From contig NC_062213.1 of NCBI RefSeq assembly GCF_902686445.1, positions 38,700,741 to 38,764,740 of the forward strand: DNA of 64,000 bases. Direction: 5' to 3'. How positions within the stretch are numbered: the stretch's first letter is position 1; each line of letters begins with the position of its first letter. The notes beneath the pieces are model-generated. The model worked only from the letters and a program-made list of their open reading frames with translations. It was not told the DNA's origin and made no database searches. This DNA comes from Sciurus carolinensis (Eukaryota; Chordata; Mammalia; Rodentia; Sciuridae). Below, piece after piece: positions 23,481 through 34,741 of the stretch. The position numbers and the translations under genes were made by a program.

Positions 23481-24554
23481 TTACAACTATTCAACTTTGG
23501 GTGATTCATGCTTACAGCTCTTTGCCATTTACACCCATGTTACAGCACTTTGGCAGGCAGAACATAAACATGTGTTGCCCAGACAACCTTGAGGAAATGG
23601 ATACCAGCCTTGAACACTGAAGACCAAGTTCTTATTTTGGGGAAATTTATTTTTTAAAAAATGACCAAAGAACCCTAACTTTTCTCAAAAGATTCTTCAA
23701 AGATGCTCAAAAAGACACTCTCCCCAAAGAAAGGTTATTCTGAATTCTACTATTCTGATAAATTCTACTATTCTATTTTATCTCTTTCTCATTTGGGAAA
23801 GCTAAAATGATGAAGATAATTTTAAATACAGTATGAGACTTCCACATGTCACACTACATATTATACTTTCATACATACAATTTAATGTGATTAGCTGCTA
23901 TATTAATCAGCTAATTGGTTTTCATAGACTTTAGATTTATGCTGAAAAGCACACACCATTTGTATTCATTTGAGTAACTGCTTACGTATGTTTTTGTTTG
24001 TGTGTGTGTACAAATCCTACTAAAAACATGGGCACTAGTTGACTGTTGAAGAATTCCATCAGTTGAAAACTGTTATAGGAATTTCCTCCTTTAACACTGG
24101 TTCTGTGGGAAAAACAAACTTGGTCCACATAATGTCGCTTAGGATGCCCTTTCCAGGAATATAACCTCTGCTGTAGGAGTCTTTGTTCTTTCACTCAATG
24201 CTTAGAGTGTTAGCAACTTTACTTCCTGTTCTAAAAAAGGAAGCCAAAGTACAGTTTGTGGATATTTTGGACTAAGTTCATTCCCCTCTCATATACTATA
24301 AATCAAGTGACTGCTGAGTGTTCTGAAATAGAGCAGTTATGGGATAAATTATGTGACACAGCTTTTATCACTGGTAAAGAAAAATACATTGTAAAACAGA
24401 AGTCTAAGTACTTAAGAAATCAAGTATTTCATTATTATATATTATTTAGAATATGTAATATCAAAAAAGGATTTTAAAAAAGGGTAGGTTTATATTAAAT
24501 AGTTTAAGGGAATGGCATGCTATTTCCCTTGAGCCACATTAACTCTGACCTTAC

Positions 24555-24743
24555 CTTCTGATGTCCTGGGAAAGCACCAAGTCTTATTTCAGCATCAACA
24601 AACCCTTCTTCGTCCAATGTCACAACTTCACCATTACCTCCATCTTTCCACTTTGGAGATGTCAGATTATGGACTAGTTTAATTGCTACTGACTTGTGCA
24701 CAGTGTTTGTATTTGCCCAGTATATTCCAATTTGAAAAGCTTC
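24555..24743 (-). CDS. VPS13B: VPS13B exon, 63 codons
   Basis: 189 nt, phase 0 at both ends, between TTCCAG and GTAAGG. It encodes EAFQIGIYWANTNTVHKSVA, then IKLVHNLTSPKWKDGGNGEV and FVDAEIRLGAFPGHQK (local residues 415-477). It continues the beta-rich region started in the previous exon. It is symmetric in phase. Confidence 0.97.
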
Positions 24744-25829
24744 CTGGAAAAATAATACCTCAATTATAAAGTATTTTTCTTAAATTTGGTATATTTTTTT
24801 AACCTCAAGCACCAGAAATTTTTTCATATTATATAATAGGTGCACCAAAGCAACCAAATATCATTCCACTTTTTTTTTTTTAAATAATAGCAATATACAT
24901 TTTATCTTTGTTTCCAATGTCAATTTTGATTCACAATGAAATTCATATTTATGGAAGGGGAAGAAAAAACAAACTTGAGATGTGACTATCCTATAAATAC
25001 CAAGGCTTAAAAACTGAAAGTTTCATCTCATTTGACAAGAGAATAACATGCAATATTAGGTCCATCCAGGTCAACATTCCAATTCCACAAGGTAACAGTA
25101 TCTGATTATTAAAAAATGAAAAATGCAATTGAATAAAGATGTTTATGGACTGGAACTCAAAAAAAAAAAAAGAACTCTGAAATTGTTTTCTACCAGGAAA
25201 ATATTTTATTTAGGAGTTATTTTCACTTCATTTTCTTACAGATTTATATGTCTTGAAATGATCTAGCCTTATAAAGTTAGTTTTATAAGTTAGAATATAA
25301 AATCTTCTGAAATTTTATTTCATGATTAGGTTTTTCTCTCTGTGTCCATGTTATAATTAATAACTGGGTAAGCCTTCATAATTATGGACATACAAGTCCA
25401 CTTATAAAGAAAAAGAAGTCTGACAAAAATGGTGGTTCAGAAAATCCTCAACACCTCACAGATTTCAGAGAATTTAAAAATTGCAGAGATTATCAAGGGG
25501 GTGGGTTAGCATATAATACAACCCTGTATCCTTAACACACCGAGAGATTAATCTTAACACTTGTCAAATATCCTGTACACAACAGAAATGAGCATGTAAC
25601 TAGTACAAATTATCAAAATTTAATGATAAATCAACCATGAATACTGCTGATGGGGGGAAAATGGGAGGAAATGTTCTCTGAATATCAAAGAACATTCCAT
25701 ACTCCTTATGTACATATCTATAAGGACAGTTTTCCACAATGTACTCATTCTGTTAAATCATAAATGTAACCTCAGAATAAAATCTAGTTGTTGGGAGAAG
25801 AATTATGTTACTTTTAAAAGTTATAGTAC
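24744..25829 (-). other. VPS13B intron, 1.1 kb
   Basis: AT-rich. A poly-T run near 24870 and a poly-A run near 25159 are the only visible structure. No repeat or exon recognised. Confidence 0.75.
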
Positions 25830-26031
25830 CTGAAAATTAGGAGGAATAATAGTTTTGCCAGCAGGAACCTGTAGAACAATCTTCTCTCCTTCAAAAAGCC
25901 AGAGGTCCCACTTGGACTGATTGATAAGCAGGGCCCAGGGCAGAAGTTCTATCAACAAAGTTCTAACATATGGCTTCCAGACTGACAGCTTCACTCGCAT
26001 TGGGCTATCCCACTGACTCAGCTGTTCATTC
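25830..26031 (-). CDS. VPS13B: VPS13B exon, 67 codons plus one completing base
   Basis: 202 nt after TTTGAAACAG. The first G completes a split arginine; the exon ends in phase 0 with IIPPNFQ before GTACTA. Local residues are 347-414, with NEQLSQWDSPMRVKLSVWKP, the hydrophobic LLIELLPWALLIN and SKWDLWLFEGEKIVLQVPAG. The pattern 'P..L.N.S...L.L.EG......P.G' is the classic SHR-BD/VAB repeat signature, including the conserved Asn (in ALLINQS), so the adaptor-binding fold is directly visible here. Confidence 0.97.
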
Positions 26032-26311
26032 CTGTTTCAAATACCACATCCAAGAGACTCAATGAAATATGATGACTTTAGTATTCATGAAATATGTTTA
26101 AGGATTCCAGACACACAATGCTCCTGTAGGATACCTCTTCATATCAGTCATTCAATGTTGAATTTGCAAGCAGGAGAAAGCAACTTTTCATATAATTACG
26201 TTGTACATTATGAGTAAAAAAATCTATAAATCTATCTACTAGATGACAAAAGGTCAGAATCTCACAAATACATGCAAATATCTTTTTTCACACCATTTAT
26301 GGTATCTTAAT

Positions 26312-26410
26312 TTTTTTTTTTTTTTTTTTTTTTTGCGGTACTGGGGATCAAACTCAGGGCCTTGTGCTTTCGAGGCAAGCACTCTACCAGCTGAGCTATC
26401 TCCCCAGCCC
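26312..26410 (-). mobile_element. Young ID SINE in a short VPS13B intron
   Basis: Minus strand reads GGGCTGGGGAGATAGCTCAG, then CTGGTAGAGTGC and AGTTTGATCCCCAG, ending in a long A-tail (T-run 26311-26334 on plus). The tRNA-type box A (TAGCTCAGCTGG) is intact; box B is AGTTTGATCC, close to consensus. Perfect 11-bp duplication GGTATCTTAAT at 26301-26311 and 26411-26421. It is in the same sense as VPS13B, 77 bp from a splice donor. Confidence 0.95.
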
Positions 26411-26487
26411 GGTATCTTAATATTTTTGTGAAGTCATTTCTTAATGTTTATTAGCACATGTAGAAAAAGATAGCTGAAGACTGTTAC

Positions 26488-26658
26488 CTGTCAGAATCCT
26501 TCTTATTATAGGGCCATGTGGGTTCAAGAGACTTTTCTGGTCCATAGAATTCATCAAGGATCTGATTAACTGTACCTCCAGGGTGTATCTTAGTGGCTAT
26601 TTGCTTAATGAGGGCTGTTGAGATGGGAACAGCACAATCAGAAGGATCATATTCTTCT
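26488..26658 (-). CDS. VPS13B: VPS13B exon, 56 codons plus two split codons
   Basis: 171 nt. The first base completes arginine; the exon then encodes EEYDPSDCAVPISTALIKQI through YNKKDSD and ends with AG of another split arginine before GTAACA. Local residues are 290-346. It contains IHPGGTVNQILDEFYGPEKS, recognisable in VPS13B. A clean ID SINE sits 77 bp beyond its donor, in the short 456-bp intron that follows. Confidence 0.96.
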
Positions 26659-27326
26659 CTAGGAAATGGAAAGAAAAAAATAAGTATCAGAATCCTAAAG
26701 TGTTCTATAATTTATTTTAAAATACCTAACTAAAAATGTACTATGAACCATACTTTTAAGTGGCTTGAGTCCATTTTCCATGATTTAGGAAAGTATGATA
26801 GTTTTTGGATTACCTGGTCTTGGCTTTTCCTTCTTACCTGCCCATGCTTGGGTGAGATCTCGAGTCACGCCTTCTTCCACTACAGAAATCATGTGTCAGT
26901 TAAATCTAAACTAAATTACATTTTTTTGATGACACTTCCTGATTGGTTCTTTTTTCTTTCTCTTTGTTTTGAGTAGTAAATATTTATTATAAAGGGATAA
27001 TACACACTTGAGAATGGGAGTATGGGCAATCACATGGAGGAAAAAAAAGGACAGAGAAGAGGGAGAAGGGAGAAGGAGAGAGTCAGAGAGGGGAAAAGGG
27101 AGACACACACACATGCACCACTCTTATTTCTAAGCTTGATGTGAAAGGGTAAATTTTATCTAAAACTATAGAAGAGAATAAGAGAACACTAAGCAGAACA
27201 CTATTTAAAAATAACATTCTTCTAAGATAAAAATTCCATGCATGCTCCCTCACTCCTCAAGAATACAAGGTTACTTTTCTACCAAACTTCTTTTAGGAAA
27301 ATAAAAAAAATGTATCTTGCTAATAC
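26659..27326 (-). other. VPS13B intron, 668 bp
   Basis: Holds a purine-rich plus-strand tract (27038-27114) ending in (CA)n. Otherwise unremarkable. Confidence 0.75.
27038..27114 (+). repeat. Low-complexity purine tract
   Basis: Almost pure A/G ('gaagagggagaagggagaag' and neighbours) followed by 'acacacacaca'. The VPS13B transcript is pyrimidine-rich here; the tract is more than 200 bp from the nearest acceptor, so no splicing role is evident. Confidence 0.85.
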
Positions 27327-27502
27327 CTTGCTTGAAATGTTAGGTGATGTACAAGGTCAGGTTCTATGTTTTGCAGTGGTTTTTCCTGCCCTCTTCCTGG
27401 AATTATCTGTGTTTCATTCAATCCCAGACTCCTTTTCTCCAAATGTATGATAATGGGGTCTGGAAGATGACTCCTCATGATAAAAAGAGGGCTGAACACA
27501 AT
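27327..27502 (-). CDS. VPS13B: VPS13B exon, 58 codons plus split codon
   Basis: 176 nt, entering in phase 0 after TTTTTATAG and leaving two bases (AG) of an arginine codon before GTATTAGC. It encodes local residues 232-289: IVFSPLFIMRSHLPDPIIIH, then LEKRSLGLNETQIIPGRGQE and LVHHLTFQA. The split arginine is completed by the first base of the 26488-26658 exon. FIMRSHLPDPIIIHLEK resembles the start of a VAB-type beta repeat, where an RSHLP-like motif recurs across the family. Confidence 0.96.
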
Positions 27503-27680
27503 CTATAAAAATAAAAGGACAGAACAACTTTCATATTTGCTTTGTTGCAGTATCCCAGCTGTTTGATGCTGAAACAAACTCGTAATAAATCTCTTCCCTG
27601 GGTCACTGTGACCTTAATTTATTTCAGAACAGGAAAGGTCAGAGTCGTATACCATATTTTAGGATTGGGAAAGCACTCAC

Positions 27681-27764
27681 CATTCGTTGTTGCACTTGAG
27701 AGTTGGGTTCTAAAGTCAAAACTGTGCACCAGACATAAATAATAGAACTGTTTGAAGATGGCAC
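27681..27764 (-). CDS. VPS13B: VPS13B exon, 28 codons
   Basis: Small 84-nt exon, phase 0 at both ends, between GCGTAG and GTGAGTG. It encodes VPSSNSSIIYVWCTVLTLEP and NSQVQQRM (local residues 204-231). Because it is symmetric in phase, skipping it would keep the frame. It is supported by the join to both neighbours (IVIQ-VPSSN and QQRM-IVFSP). The intron after it is only 178 bp. Confidence 0.95.
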
Positions 27765-28030
27765 CTACGCATGAGATAGGAGAGAGTCCTATTAAATACC
27801 GAACAGCTACACATTAATCAAAATAAGACAAGGATATAATATCAGTTTGGATGATAAAAAAACTTAAAGTTGGATAAAAAGCACCCCAAACAAAACAAAA
27901 ACAATGAAGCAAAAACAGACTTTGACATGGCATAAAGTAAATGTACAGTGAACTGAAGGGGCCAATTCATTCCATAGAGAACATTTCAGTTTTAAAGCTG
28001 CTTTATTCTAGATTGTACTACTTCTCATAC

Positions 28031-28294
28031 CTGGATGACAATGCTATACTCAGAGGCTTTGGATTCCAGGCACACATCTCTTGACCAGTCTTCATCTCCT
28101 TTGGCCTTCACACACAACTCTGTCAGTTCACTGTTTTCTAATATATATGAAGGCAATTTCTGTTGAGCTGTGAGGCAGTCGAAATGTTCTCGAACCACGG
28201 CTTGTCCATCTTGTCCAATATAATGCTGAACAACTTTTAGTTCTATGCTTTGAGACAAATAACTACAGATGATCTGTCTTCCACAGATGATAAT
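28031..28294 (-). CDS. VPS13B: VPS13B exon, 88 codons
   Basis: Phase 0 at both ends, 264 nt. It starts after TTTTAG with IIICGRQIICSYLSQSIELK and ends KASEYSIVIQ before GTATGAG. It encodes local residues 116-203, including QHYIGQDGQAVVREHFDCL and an acidic, charged stretch KAKGDEDWSRDVCLES. It is the first of a tight exon cluster, with the next exon 266 bp downstream. No stop or frameshift is seen. Confidence 0.97.
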
Positions 28295-28499
28295 CTAAAA
28301 GACAATGTGTAAATATACAAGGCTTCATCAATTCAGAGTTCATTACATACAATCATCCAGATAGATATGTTGAGGTTAATGGAAAGCAAATGAAGTAAAT
28401 TAGCTTAATACAAGAAAGAAAAGAGACTTGAAGGAAAGAATTTTGCTCTGTCATATTAAGTTTTCAATACTTTAAAGAGAGACTCATAGGGAGGGTCCA

Positions 28500-28830
28500 G
28501 TGCCCAGTCAGAAATACTGATCAGGTGCTCAGGAGAGAAGATGAAACTGCAGACAAAGACTTGTGAAAGAAAAGCTGTGCAAATGTGCATCGACAGAGGA
28601 CAGTTCATCCAGAGGAGAGGATGGAATCTCAAGCCCAGAAATTGACCGATACTGTAGGAACAGGGTAAGAAGTCAGAGAAGGGGCCAGAGGAAAAAGGGG
28701 TGAAGGAAGGTGGAAATAAATCAGGAGAAAGTACTTTTGCTGAAGCCATGAGAGGTGACTGAGAGGTGTGTGATCAGGTGGTGGTTAATCTCATCAAATA
28801 ATGTAAGAGTTGAAAAGGATGGGAACTGAC
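28500..28830 (-). repeat. L2 LINE fragment, minus strand
   Basis: 'gagaaggggccagaggaaaa', 'gaagtcagagaaggggcc' and 'ggtggttaatctcatcaaat' follow the G/A-rich reverse strand of the L2 ORF2 body. Diverged. Confidence 0.4.
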
Positions 28831-29254
28831 AGGAAGTATTAGCTCTGGTAACTGAATAGAAAACTGTGGTCTATCTATTTTGCATAGCTGATTTCCTAAA
28901 GTATACTGTCCTCTTATCTGGTAAGAGATGTCTGAATACAGCAAGACACAAGATCTTTGACTGAGATATCTCATTATATTTTACTTTATTCAGTTTCTTC
29001 TACATTGTAGTATATATCTTTATAAAACACTCAGAATTATCCATTAAACCCTCAGATCCAACTTTGTACTTGGACAAGAGTTCATAATAGGTATTAAGAA
29101 ATGTTTCTTGAATTGATTGAAAATGAAAGGATATTGGAAAATTTACTCTTATTCAGTAAACAATTTTAGAAAGCAAATACTTTTGCAATAAATATTCACC
29201 ACGGTTACAGAAAACAGAACTTTCACAAACTAGATTTTATATTTTTAATATTCT

Positions 29255-29278
29255 TATAGTATACTTAAGTATACTATA
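29255..29278. repeat. Perfect 24-bp palindrome
   Basis: TATAGTATACTT followed by AAGTATACTATA is identical to its own reverse complement, with no spacer. A further TATAGTATACTTAAG follows at 29285-29299, so the half-site repeats. Confidence 0.95.
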
Positions 29279-29307
29279 CTTAATATAGTATACTTAAGGG
29301 TCTAAGC

Positions 29308-29640
29308 ATGTGATGGTTAACTTTAATGTGTCAATTGGCTATGGAGTGCCCAGATATTTTTAATCAAAAATTATTCTCAATGTGTCTGTGGAGATGTTTG
29401 TGGGTGACATTTACATTTGAACTGATAGGCTGAATTAAACAGATTGTCCTCCCCATGTGTTTGGTCTCACCCAATCAACTGAAGAACTGACAGCAACAAA
29501 AATGCTGAGTGAGAGGGAACTCATTCTGTCTGACTGCTTGAGCTGGGACACTGGTCTGTTTTAGCCTTTGACCTTGAACTGTAACATTGGTACCCAGAAG
29601 CTCTGACCTAGAATCTGTGTTGAAGATCACCCTGATAATC
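29308..29640 (+). repeat. Ancient LTR-like interspersed repeat
   Basis: 'tgatggttaactttaatgtg', 'tcaattggctatggagtgcc', 'cagatatttttaatcaaaaa' and 'tgactgcttgagctgggaca' follow a well-known mammalian interspersed repeat ('TGATGGTTAATTTTATGTGTCA...'). I am confident it is that repeat but not of its family name. Confidence 0.6.
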
Positions 29641-30321
29641 TGTCACTCATAAAATTAATATCTACTCATAAGAAAATTTAGATTTCAAATGAAAGCAAGT
29701 TATGGCTGATCACCATAACACAAATGTGGCAGAAATCATTGGTTGTCTTCCTATAGTGGGTCCTTTTTTATTCCTGCTGTTAAAAATTGATTTGGTTTAG
29801 GTTCAAAAGACAGTCAAGCACTCAAGGGAGGTGAATATCTCCCACGAACCTTGGAGACTGTACTGAAATGGGTGAACACTAATCCTGGTGATTCATTTCC
29901 CCTTTACCAATGATTAGCTTAGGGGTGAATGTGTTTTGGCTACTGATGTGAAAAGGCAAGATGGCAAAGGCTCTGGAGAAGATTTTACTCCTTGAAAGAA
30001 GGGAAACAATTTGAGAAGAAAATGTCCTTCTTTTCTGTCATAGAAGGTATTAAAAGAGGATGTACATCTTGAGACCAGAGAAGCATACACAGAGGATGGC
30101 AGAGAAGTAGATACAGTACTGAGGTGCTGAGGTCACCAACACCAAACTCGCCTTCTTCCTTCTTATGATGTGAAATAAAATAGGAATAATAATAATAGGA
30201 TCTGCCTTATTAACTTTCTATGAAGATTACAAAGTATATATTTTTTTCAAATTTTATGAGTTTATTATATTTTTAAAGATAAAACATTTGAAAAACAAAC
30301 ATATTGAAAATAACTTGTATT

Positions 30322-30587
30322 TGGAATGTACAAAGAACTCTTAAAATTCAATAATAAATAAACCACCTAGACTTTTTTCTAAGTGGGAAAAAAATTGGAG
30401 CCTTTTCACCAGAATAGAAAAACAGGTAGCAAATAATCATATGAAAATGTTCAACATCATTTGCTATCAGAGAATTGCCAATCAAAACAAAATAAAATTT
30501 TGTTTCTACATACTTTTAGAACGACTGAAATAAAAAAAAAAAGGAAAATACTAACTACTGCCTAGGATGCAGAGCAACAGAAACTCT
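30322..30587 (+). repeat. Old L1 ORF2 fragment, plus strand
   Basis: 'tacaaagaactcttaaaatt', 'aatcatatgaaaatgttcaa', 'catcatttgctatcagagaa' and 'gccaatcaaaacaaaataaa' match L1 ORF2 sequence. It is cut off where a younger minus-strand L1 begins. Confidence 0.75.
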
Positions 30588-31577
30588 TTTTAAACTATTT
30601 TTAGATATACATGACAGTAGGGTGTATTCTGACATATTATACATACATGGAATATAATTTTCCATTCTTGTGCTTGTACATGCTGTGGATTTACTCTGGT
30701 GGTGTATTTATATATAACATAGGAAAGTTATGTCACATTCATTCCACTCTCCTTCGTATTCCTATCTCCCCTCCCTTCCCTTCATTCCTCTCTGCCTAAT
30801 CCAATGAACTTCTATTCTTTCCCTCCCTGTTTTGTTGTATGTTAGCAACCACATATCAGAGAGAATATTCAACCTTTGGTTTTTTAGGATTGGTTTATTT
30901 CACTTAGCATGATAGTCTCCAGAGCCATCCATTTACCAGCAAATGTCATAAAGTAATTCTTTTTATGGCTTAGTATTCCATTGTGTATATACAGCATATT
31001 TTCTTTATTGATTGGTTTGTTGAAGGACACCTAGGTTGGTTCCATAGCTTTGCAGTTGTGAACTGAGTTACTATAAACATTGATTTGGCTGCATCACCAT
31101 GCTGATTTTCAATTCTTCGGGTATATATCAAGGAGGGGGATAACTGGGTCAAATGGTGATTCCTTTCCAAGTTTTCTAAGGAATCTCCATACTGCTTTGC
31201 AGAGTGGTTGCACCAATTTGCAGTCCTACCGGCAATATATGATTGTAGTTTTCCCCCCACATCCTCACCAACATTTATTGTTACTTGTATTCTTTATTTT
31301 TTTTTATTTTTATTTTTGTTTTTTGCAGTGCCGGGGATTGCTTCCAAGGCAAGCACTCTACCAGCTGAGCTATATCCCCAGCCCTGTTACTTGTATTCTT
31401 GATAACTGTCATTCTGACTGGAGTGAGATGGAACTCAGAGTACTTTAAATTTGCATTTCTCTAATTGTGAGAGATGTTTAACATTTTTTCATGTATTTGT
31501 TGATTATTTGTATTTCTTCTTCTGTAAAGTGCCTGTTCAGTTCCTTTGCCCATTTATTGACTGGGTTATTGGAAAAA
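30588..31577 (-). mobile_element. L1 LINE 3' part, minus strand, with nested SINE
   Basis: On the minus strand it encodes L1 ORF2 C-terminal sequence (SMFIVTQFTTAKLWNQPRCP, CCIYTMEY). On the plus strand, 'tttatttcacttagcatgat', 'acacctaggttggttccata', 'gtcaaatggtgattcctttcc' and 'gcccatttattgactgggtt' mark the order. 5'-truncated and frame-broken. An ID SINE at 31295-31384 interrupts it, so the L1 came first. Confidence 0.9.
31295..31384 (-). mobile_element. ID SINE nested in L1, internally deleted
   Basis: Minus strand reads GGGCTGGGGATATAGCTCAG, 'ctggtagagtgcttgcc', then jumps to 'caatccccggcactgc' and an A-rich tail. Compared with the copy at 26312-26410, about 18 bases around box B are missing. 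Perfect 16-bp duplication TGTTACTTGTATTCTT at 31279-31294 and 31385-31400. Confidence 0.94.
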
Positions 31578-33327
31578 TCATTATTTAACAAACATAATTA
31601 GTTGATACTTTTTCCATGTCATCAAGAGTTCTCTGTGATGGTCATTTAAAATGAGCTACTATTTACACACATAAATATAATTATTTTTGAAGGAACTATT
31701 ATTTATCCAAAAGACACCTATTAGATTGGTGGATCAAAAATGAAATCTCATAGTTGTTTTGCCTTGTGCAATTTACATAGTTAGATTCAGCATTTTCTTC
31801 AATATTTATTTTCTAACTATCTGTTAATTTGCATTTTCTTTAGGAGCACATGTGTAAACTTCACTATTATTAAGTGTATACTTCACTATTATTCTTCCCC
31901 TAGACCTCACAGTCATTATACCTATGCTTTCAAAATAATAAACTATTAAAATCAACAGAACTATAAGACTTAAATTAGCAGGCAAGCTTATCTTTAGCAT
32001 ATGCTAGGGATTACTAGACACTCATGAAAAAGTCTTATGATGCCATAACAGAACCTAACTTCAAATAAACATTTGAGAATTTGGAGGCAGTATTTAACTC
32101 TTTTCATTCTTGATCTGCCAAGCCTGGCAACATGTGTGCACCACTCTTGCCTTACAACCTTTGAACCTCAGGAGATTTAGAAGAAAATTTTGCTGTCTCT
32201 CACAGAAACCACAGAATATCTGCAACCATCTGGGACTCACTTTGTTTAAAGACAAAGATCCTCTTGATGGGTTTTTATAGTTTCATTTTCAACTAAAAAG
32301 TCTGTTAAATAGGCTTTCAGATTTGATAAAAAGAAAATCCTTACAAGTGGCCAGGGAGGGAAGACTACTGGGATAAAGGACAATCCAAAATGACCACTCA
32401 TCAGAGTGATGCTTTGTGTGGTTGTGGGTTCAGGAGAGCTCCGTCTGCTCTTCTTCAAAGTGACCAACTTACAATGCCTTTATTTTGAAAATTATGGTTA
32501 GAATTTCAAGATTAATTTATCAGTTGAAGACAGCTACTTAATTTTTTTTAAATGTAGGGTTTCTCTTTAATACATATTTCCCGCTTTCACACTAATTCCC
32601 CTCTCTTACCAAAGCCACAACGATGAGCACTGAAGATTCCACATATGATTTTACTTAGCAGGTTTCAGAACTCTTATTAGATCAGTGCCAAGAACAGAGA
32701 TATTAAAGAATAACTCCAGAGCACCAGATGCACTGGAAAATGATATCTTAACCATGATTAAAAGTATATGTATAAAGTTGCAAATATACAAACATATATA
32801 CATACATTTGGGCTTTTAGAGTGGTGAAGGTTTGTTCAATGAAGGCCTGGGAAACATGGAAGCAATGCGTACATGAGTAGTCATATAATGTACAAAGGTC
32901 CTGGGAAATTTTATATGTGGTCAACTTTCATTCAATTGTGGGAAATGAGAGGAATAAAGGAGAGGCAGAGTACAGATAACAAAACATCAACATTAAAGAG
33001 CTCTAGCCAACTCTCCATTATCCAGGGCGTATTAATGTGGTTAAGGTACATCAGGGATCTGCATGCACTCACCTCACCAAATGAGTCTTGGTAATTAGGC
33101 AGCTGCAGTTTATTGCAAATTTCCAGGCCCAAGTGGAATAGAAGGAAAGAAGCCAAGATGTGAGGGAGGCAAAAATCCATGGAGCTCTTCTGAAGCTTGA
33201 TTCCTTCCTTCCTCACCTCACCATCTGAGGAAATCCTACGTCTCTCAAGTACTTTAAGTAGACCTAATCTGGATGCTAAACTACCCTGACAATAAAAATT
33301 AAATCCAATTGGAAAAGACATTTAAAA

Positions 33328-33371
33328 TTTTTGCTTGTGTGTGTATGTGTGTGTGTGTCTGTGTGTGTGAG
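33328..33371 (+). repeat. (TG)n-rich microsatellite, interrupted
   Basis: 'gtgtgtgtatgtgtgtgtgt' and 'gtctgtgtgtgtgag'. Confidence 0.9.
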
Positions 33372-33644
33372 AAAAGGAAGAAGGACAAAGAGAGAAGTAA
33401 AATTTTGTGAGCAGTTTTTAGAAATGTATTTTTCAAATAACCAATGATTCTAACATTTGGTGGACTGTTGCATTGTGTACTATCTGTGTAGGAATATCAT
33501 GTTTATTTATCCCTGAAGTTTAACATAATTCCTCAAAAATACAGATCTATGCAAGAATGAGATGCTATTGTAGGTTAACACAAAAAAGTCCAGCTAGTGT
33601 TACTCATGCCTGAGAATATTTCATTACCATAATTTTAATTGTCG

Positions 33645-33850
33645 TTTACTGGACTGACAGTGGGCTGGGCACATCAAAAGCACTCTGCATACAAAAACTC
33701 ATGTAATGCTCACAATAACTTCCTAAGGAAGCCACCATTACTATCCTTATTTTCTAGGTTAAGAAATTGCTTTAGAAAAAGATGCAATGATTTGCTAAAT
33801 ATCACACAGCCAGCAAGGGGATACAGATGGGTTGCCTAGGATCTTAACTG
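33645..33850 (-). repeat. MIR, minus strand
   Basis: 'gggctgggcacatcaaaagc', 'cattactatccttattttct' and 'cacacagccagcaaggggat' follow the reverse strand of MIR. Confidence 0.65.
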
Positions 33851-33964
33851 CTAGGACATATCATTAAAACCATTTCTTGGCACCGTTTCACTCTTTAGTA
33901 AATGTTCTAGCAACCACACGCAGAGGAGTTGAAGAAATTGGGAAAGTTTGGATGGGAGGAGGGA

Positions 33965-34130
33965 TAGTGTGGCCCCTGGACCAGTGGCATCAGCATCACT
34001 GAGAACCTTTTATTAATACAGATGATCAGGTTACTCCCAAGACCTACTGGATCTGAAACTCTGGGGGAGGGATCCAGAAATCTGTGTTTTGACAAGCCCT
34101 CCGGGATTCTGATGCACACCTGAGAGAGAG
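33965..34130 (+). repeat. hAT-Charlie-type (MER-like) remnant
   Basis: 'gtgtggcccctggaccagtg', 'gcatcagcatcactgagaac', 'ctggatctgaaactctgggg' and 'gacaagccctccgggattct' match a common short mammalian DNA-transposon repeat. Terminal repeats are not clear. Confidence 0.65.
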
Positions 34131-34159
34131 AACCCTCAGCCTAAAGACAAGGAAAATGT

Positions 34160-34440
34160 GCTAGTCCCCTTCACAGTTTTGAAGGGCTGGAATATAGAAG
34201 AGAGGTGATTTGTCCTTATAACAAGGTGTTGTGTGTTGGTTGTGTACACCTCACAGTTCTGGAGAATGGTAAAAGTTTGTGGAATGGTGAAAGATTTTGG
34301 TAAAATTTGGGAAGAACTTCCTAACAGTTGGTAGAAATCAACAACAGAAAGGGTGAGGGGATTGGTCTCTGGTCTGAATTCCTCAAACAGAGGCTGAGTG
34401 ATCATTTCTCAGACATGCTAGTGAATGAGAAGGTGGATAG
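34160..34440 (+). repeat. L3/CR1 LINE 3' end
   Basis: 'ttttgaagggctggaatata', 'gggaagaacttcctaacagt' and 'cctcaaacagaggctgagtg' followed by 'atcatttctcagacatgcta' are the conserved 3' part of CR1/L3 elements. No frame survives. Confidence 0.7.
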
Positions 34441-34741
34441 ACATTTCTGAAAGAGCATGAGTAGCAGAATTTGAAACCCAGCGTGTATTTGTTGGGCAGG
34501 TCTTTACTGAGTGAACACCAAGTAAGAGACCTCTGAGGGCCAATGACAGTCAGGGGCACTTTCAGTTCTTATGACTAGCTCAAAGCTCACATGAGTAGAT
34601 TGATCTCCCATGAGTCCTTCAACAAGATTCATAAGATTCATTTATTCTTTGTGTTGTTTTTTAATGTAATTCCATGTGCTTGGAATATTTCTTAATCTAA
34701 ATTCTAATATTTTCTGAAGCCAGCTTCAGTTGTATCTTCTT

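Larger units (their letters stand above)
22099..24554 (-). other. VPS13B intron, 2.5 kb
   Basis: Holds a MIR remnant, a short tandem repeat, a Charlie-like element with an ID SINE inside it, and an L2 3' end piece. 23490-24554 shows nothing recognisable. Confidence 0.8.

Noticed and set aside
26312..26410. Functional tRNA gene
   Set aside because: The tRNA-like boxes belong to an ID SINE with an A-tail and target duplications; no full cloverleaf.
32932..33321. 129-codon minus-strand open frame as an extra VPS13B exon
   Set aside because: It would fall between exons 36251 and 28031, which already join in phase (VQKQ-IIIC), and its sequence does not resemble VPS13B.
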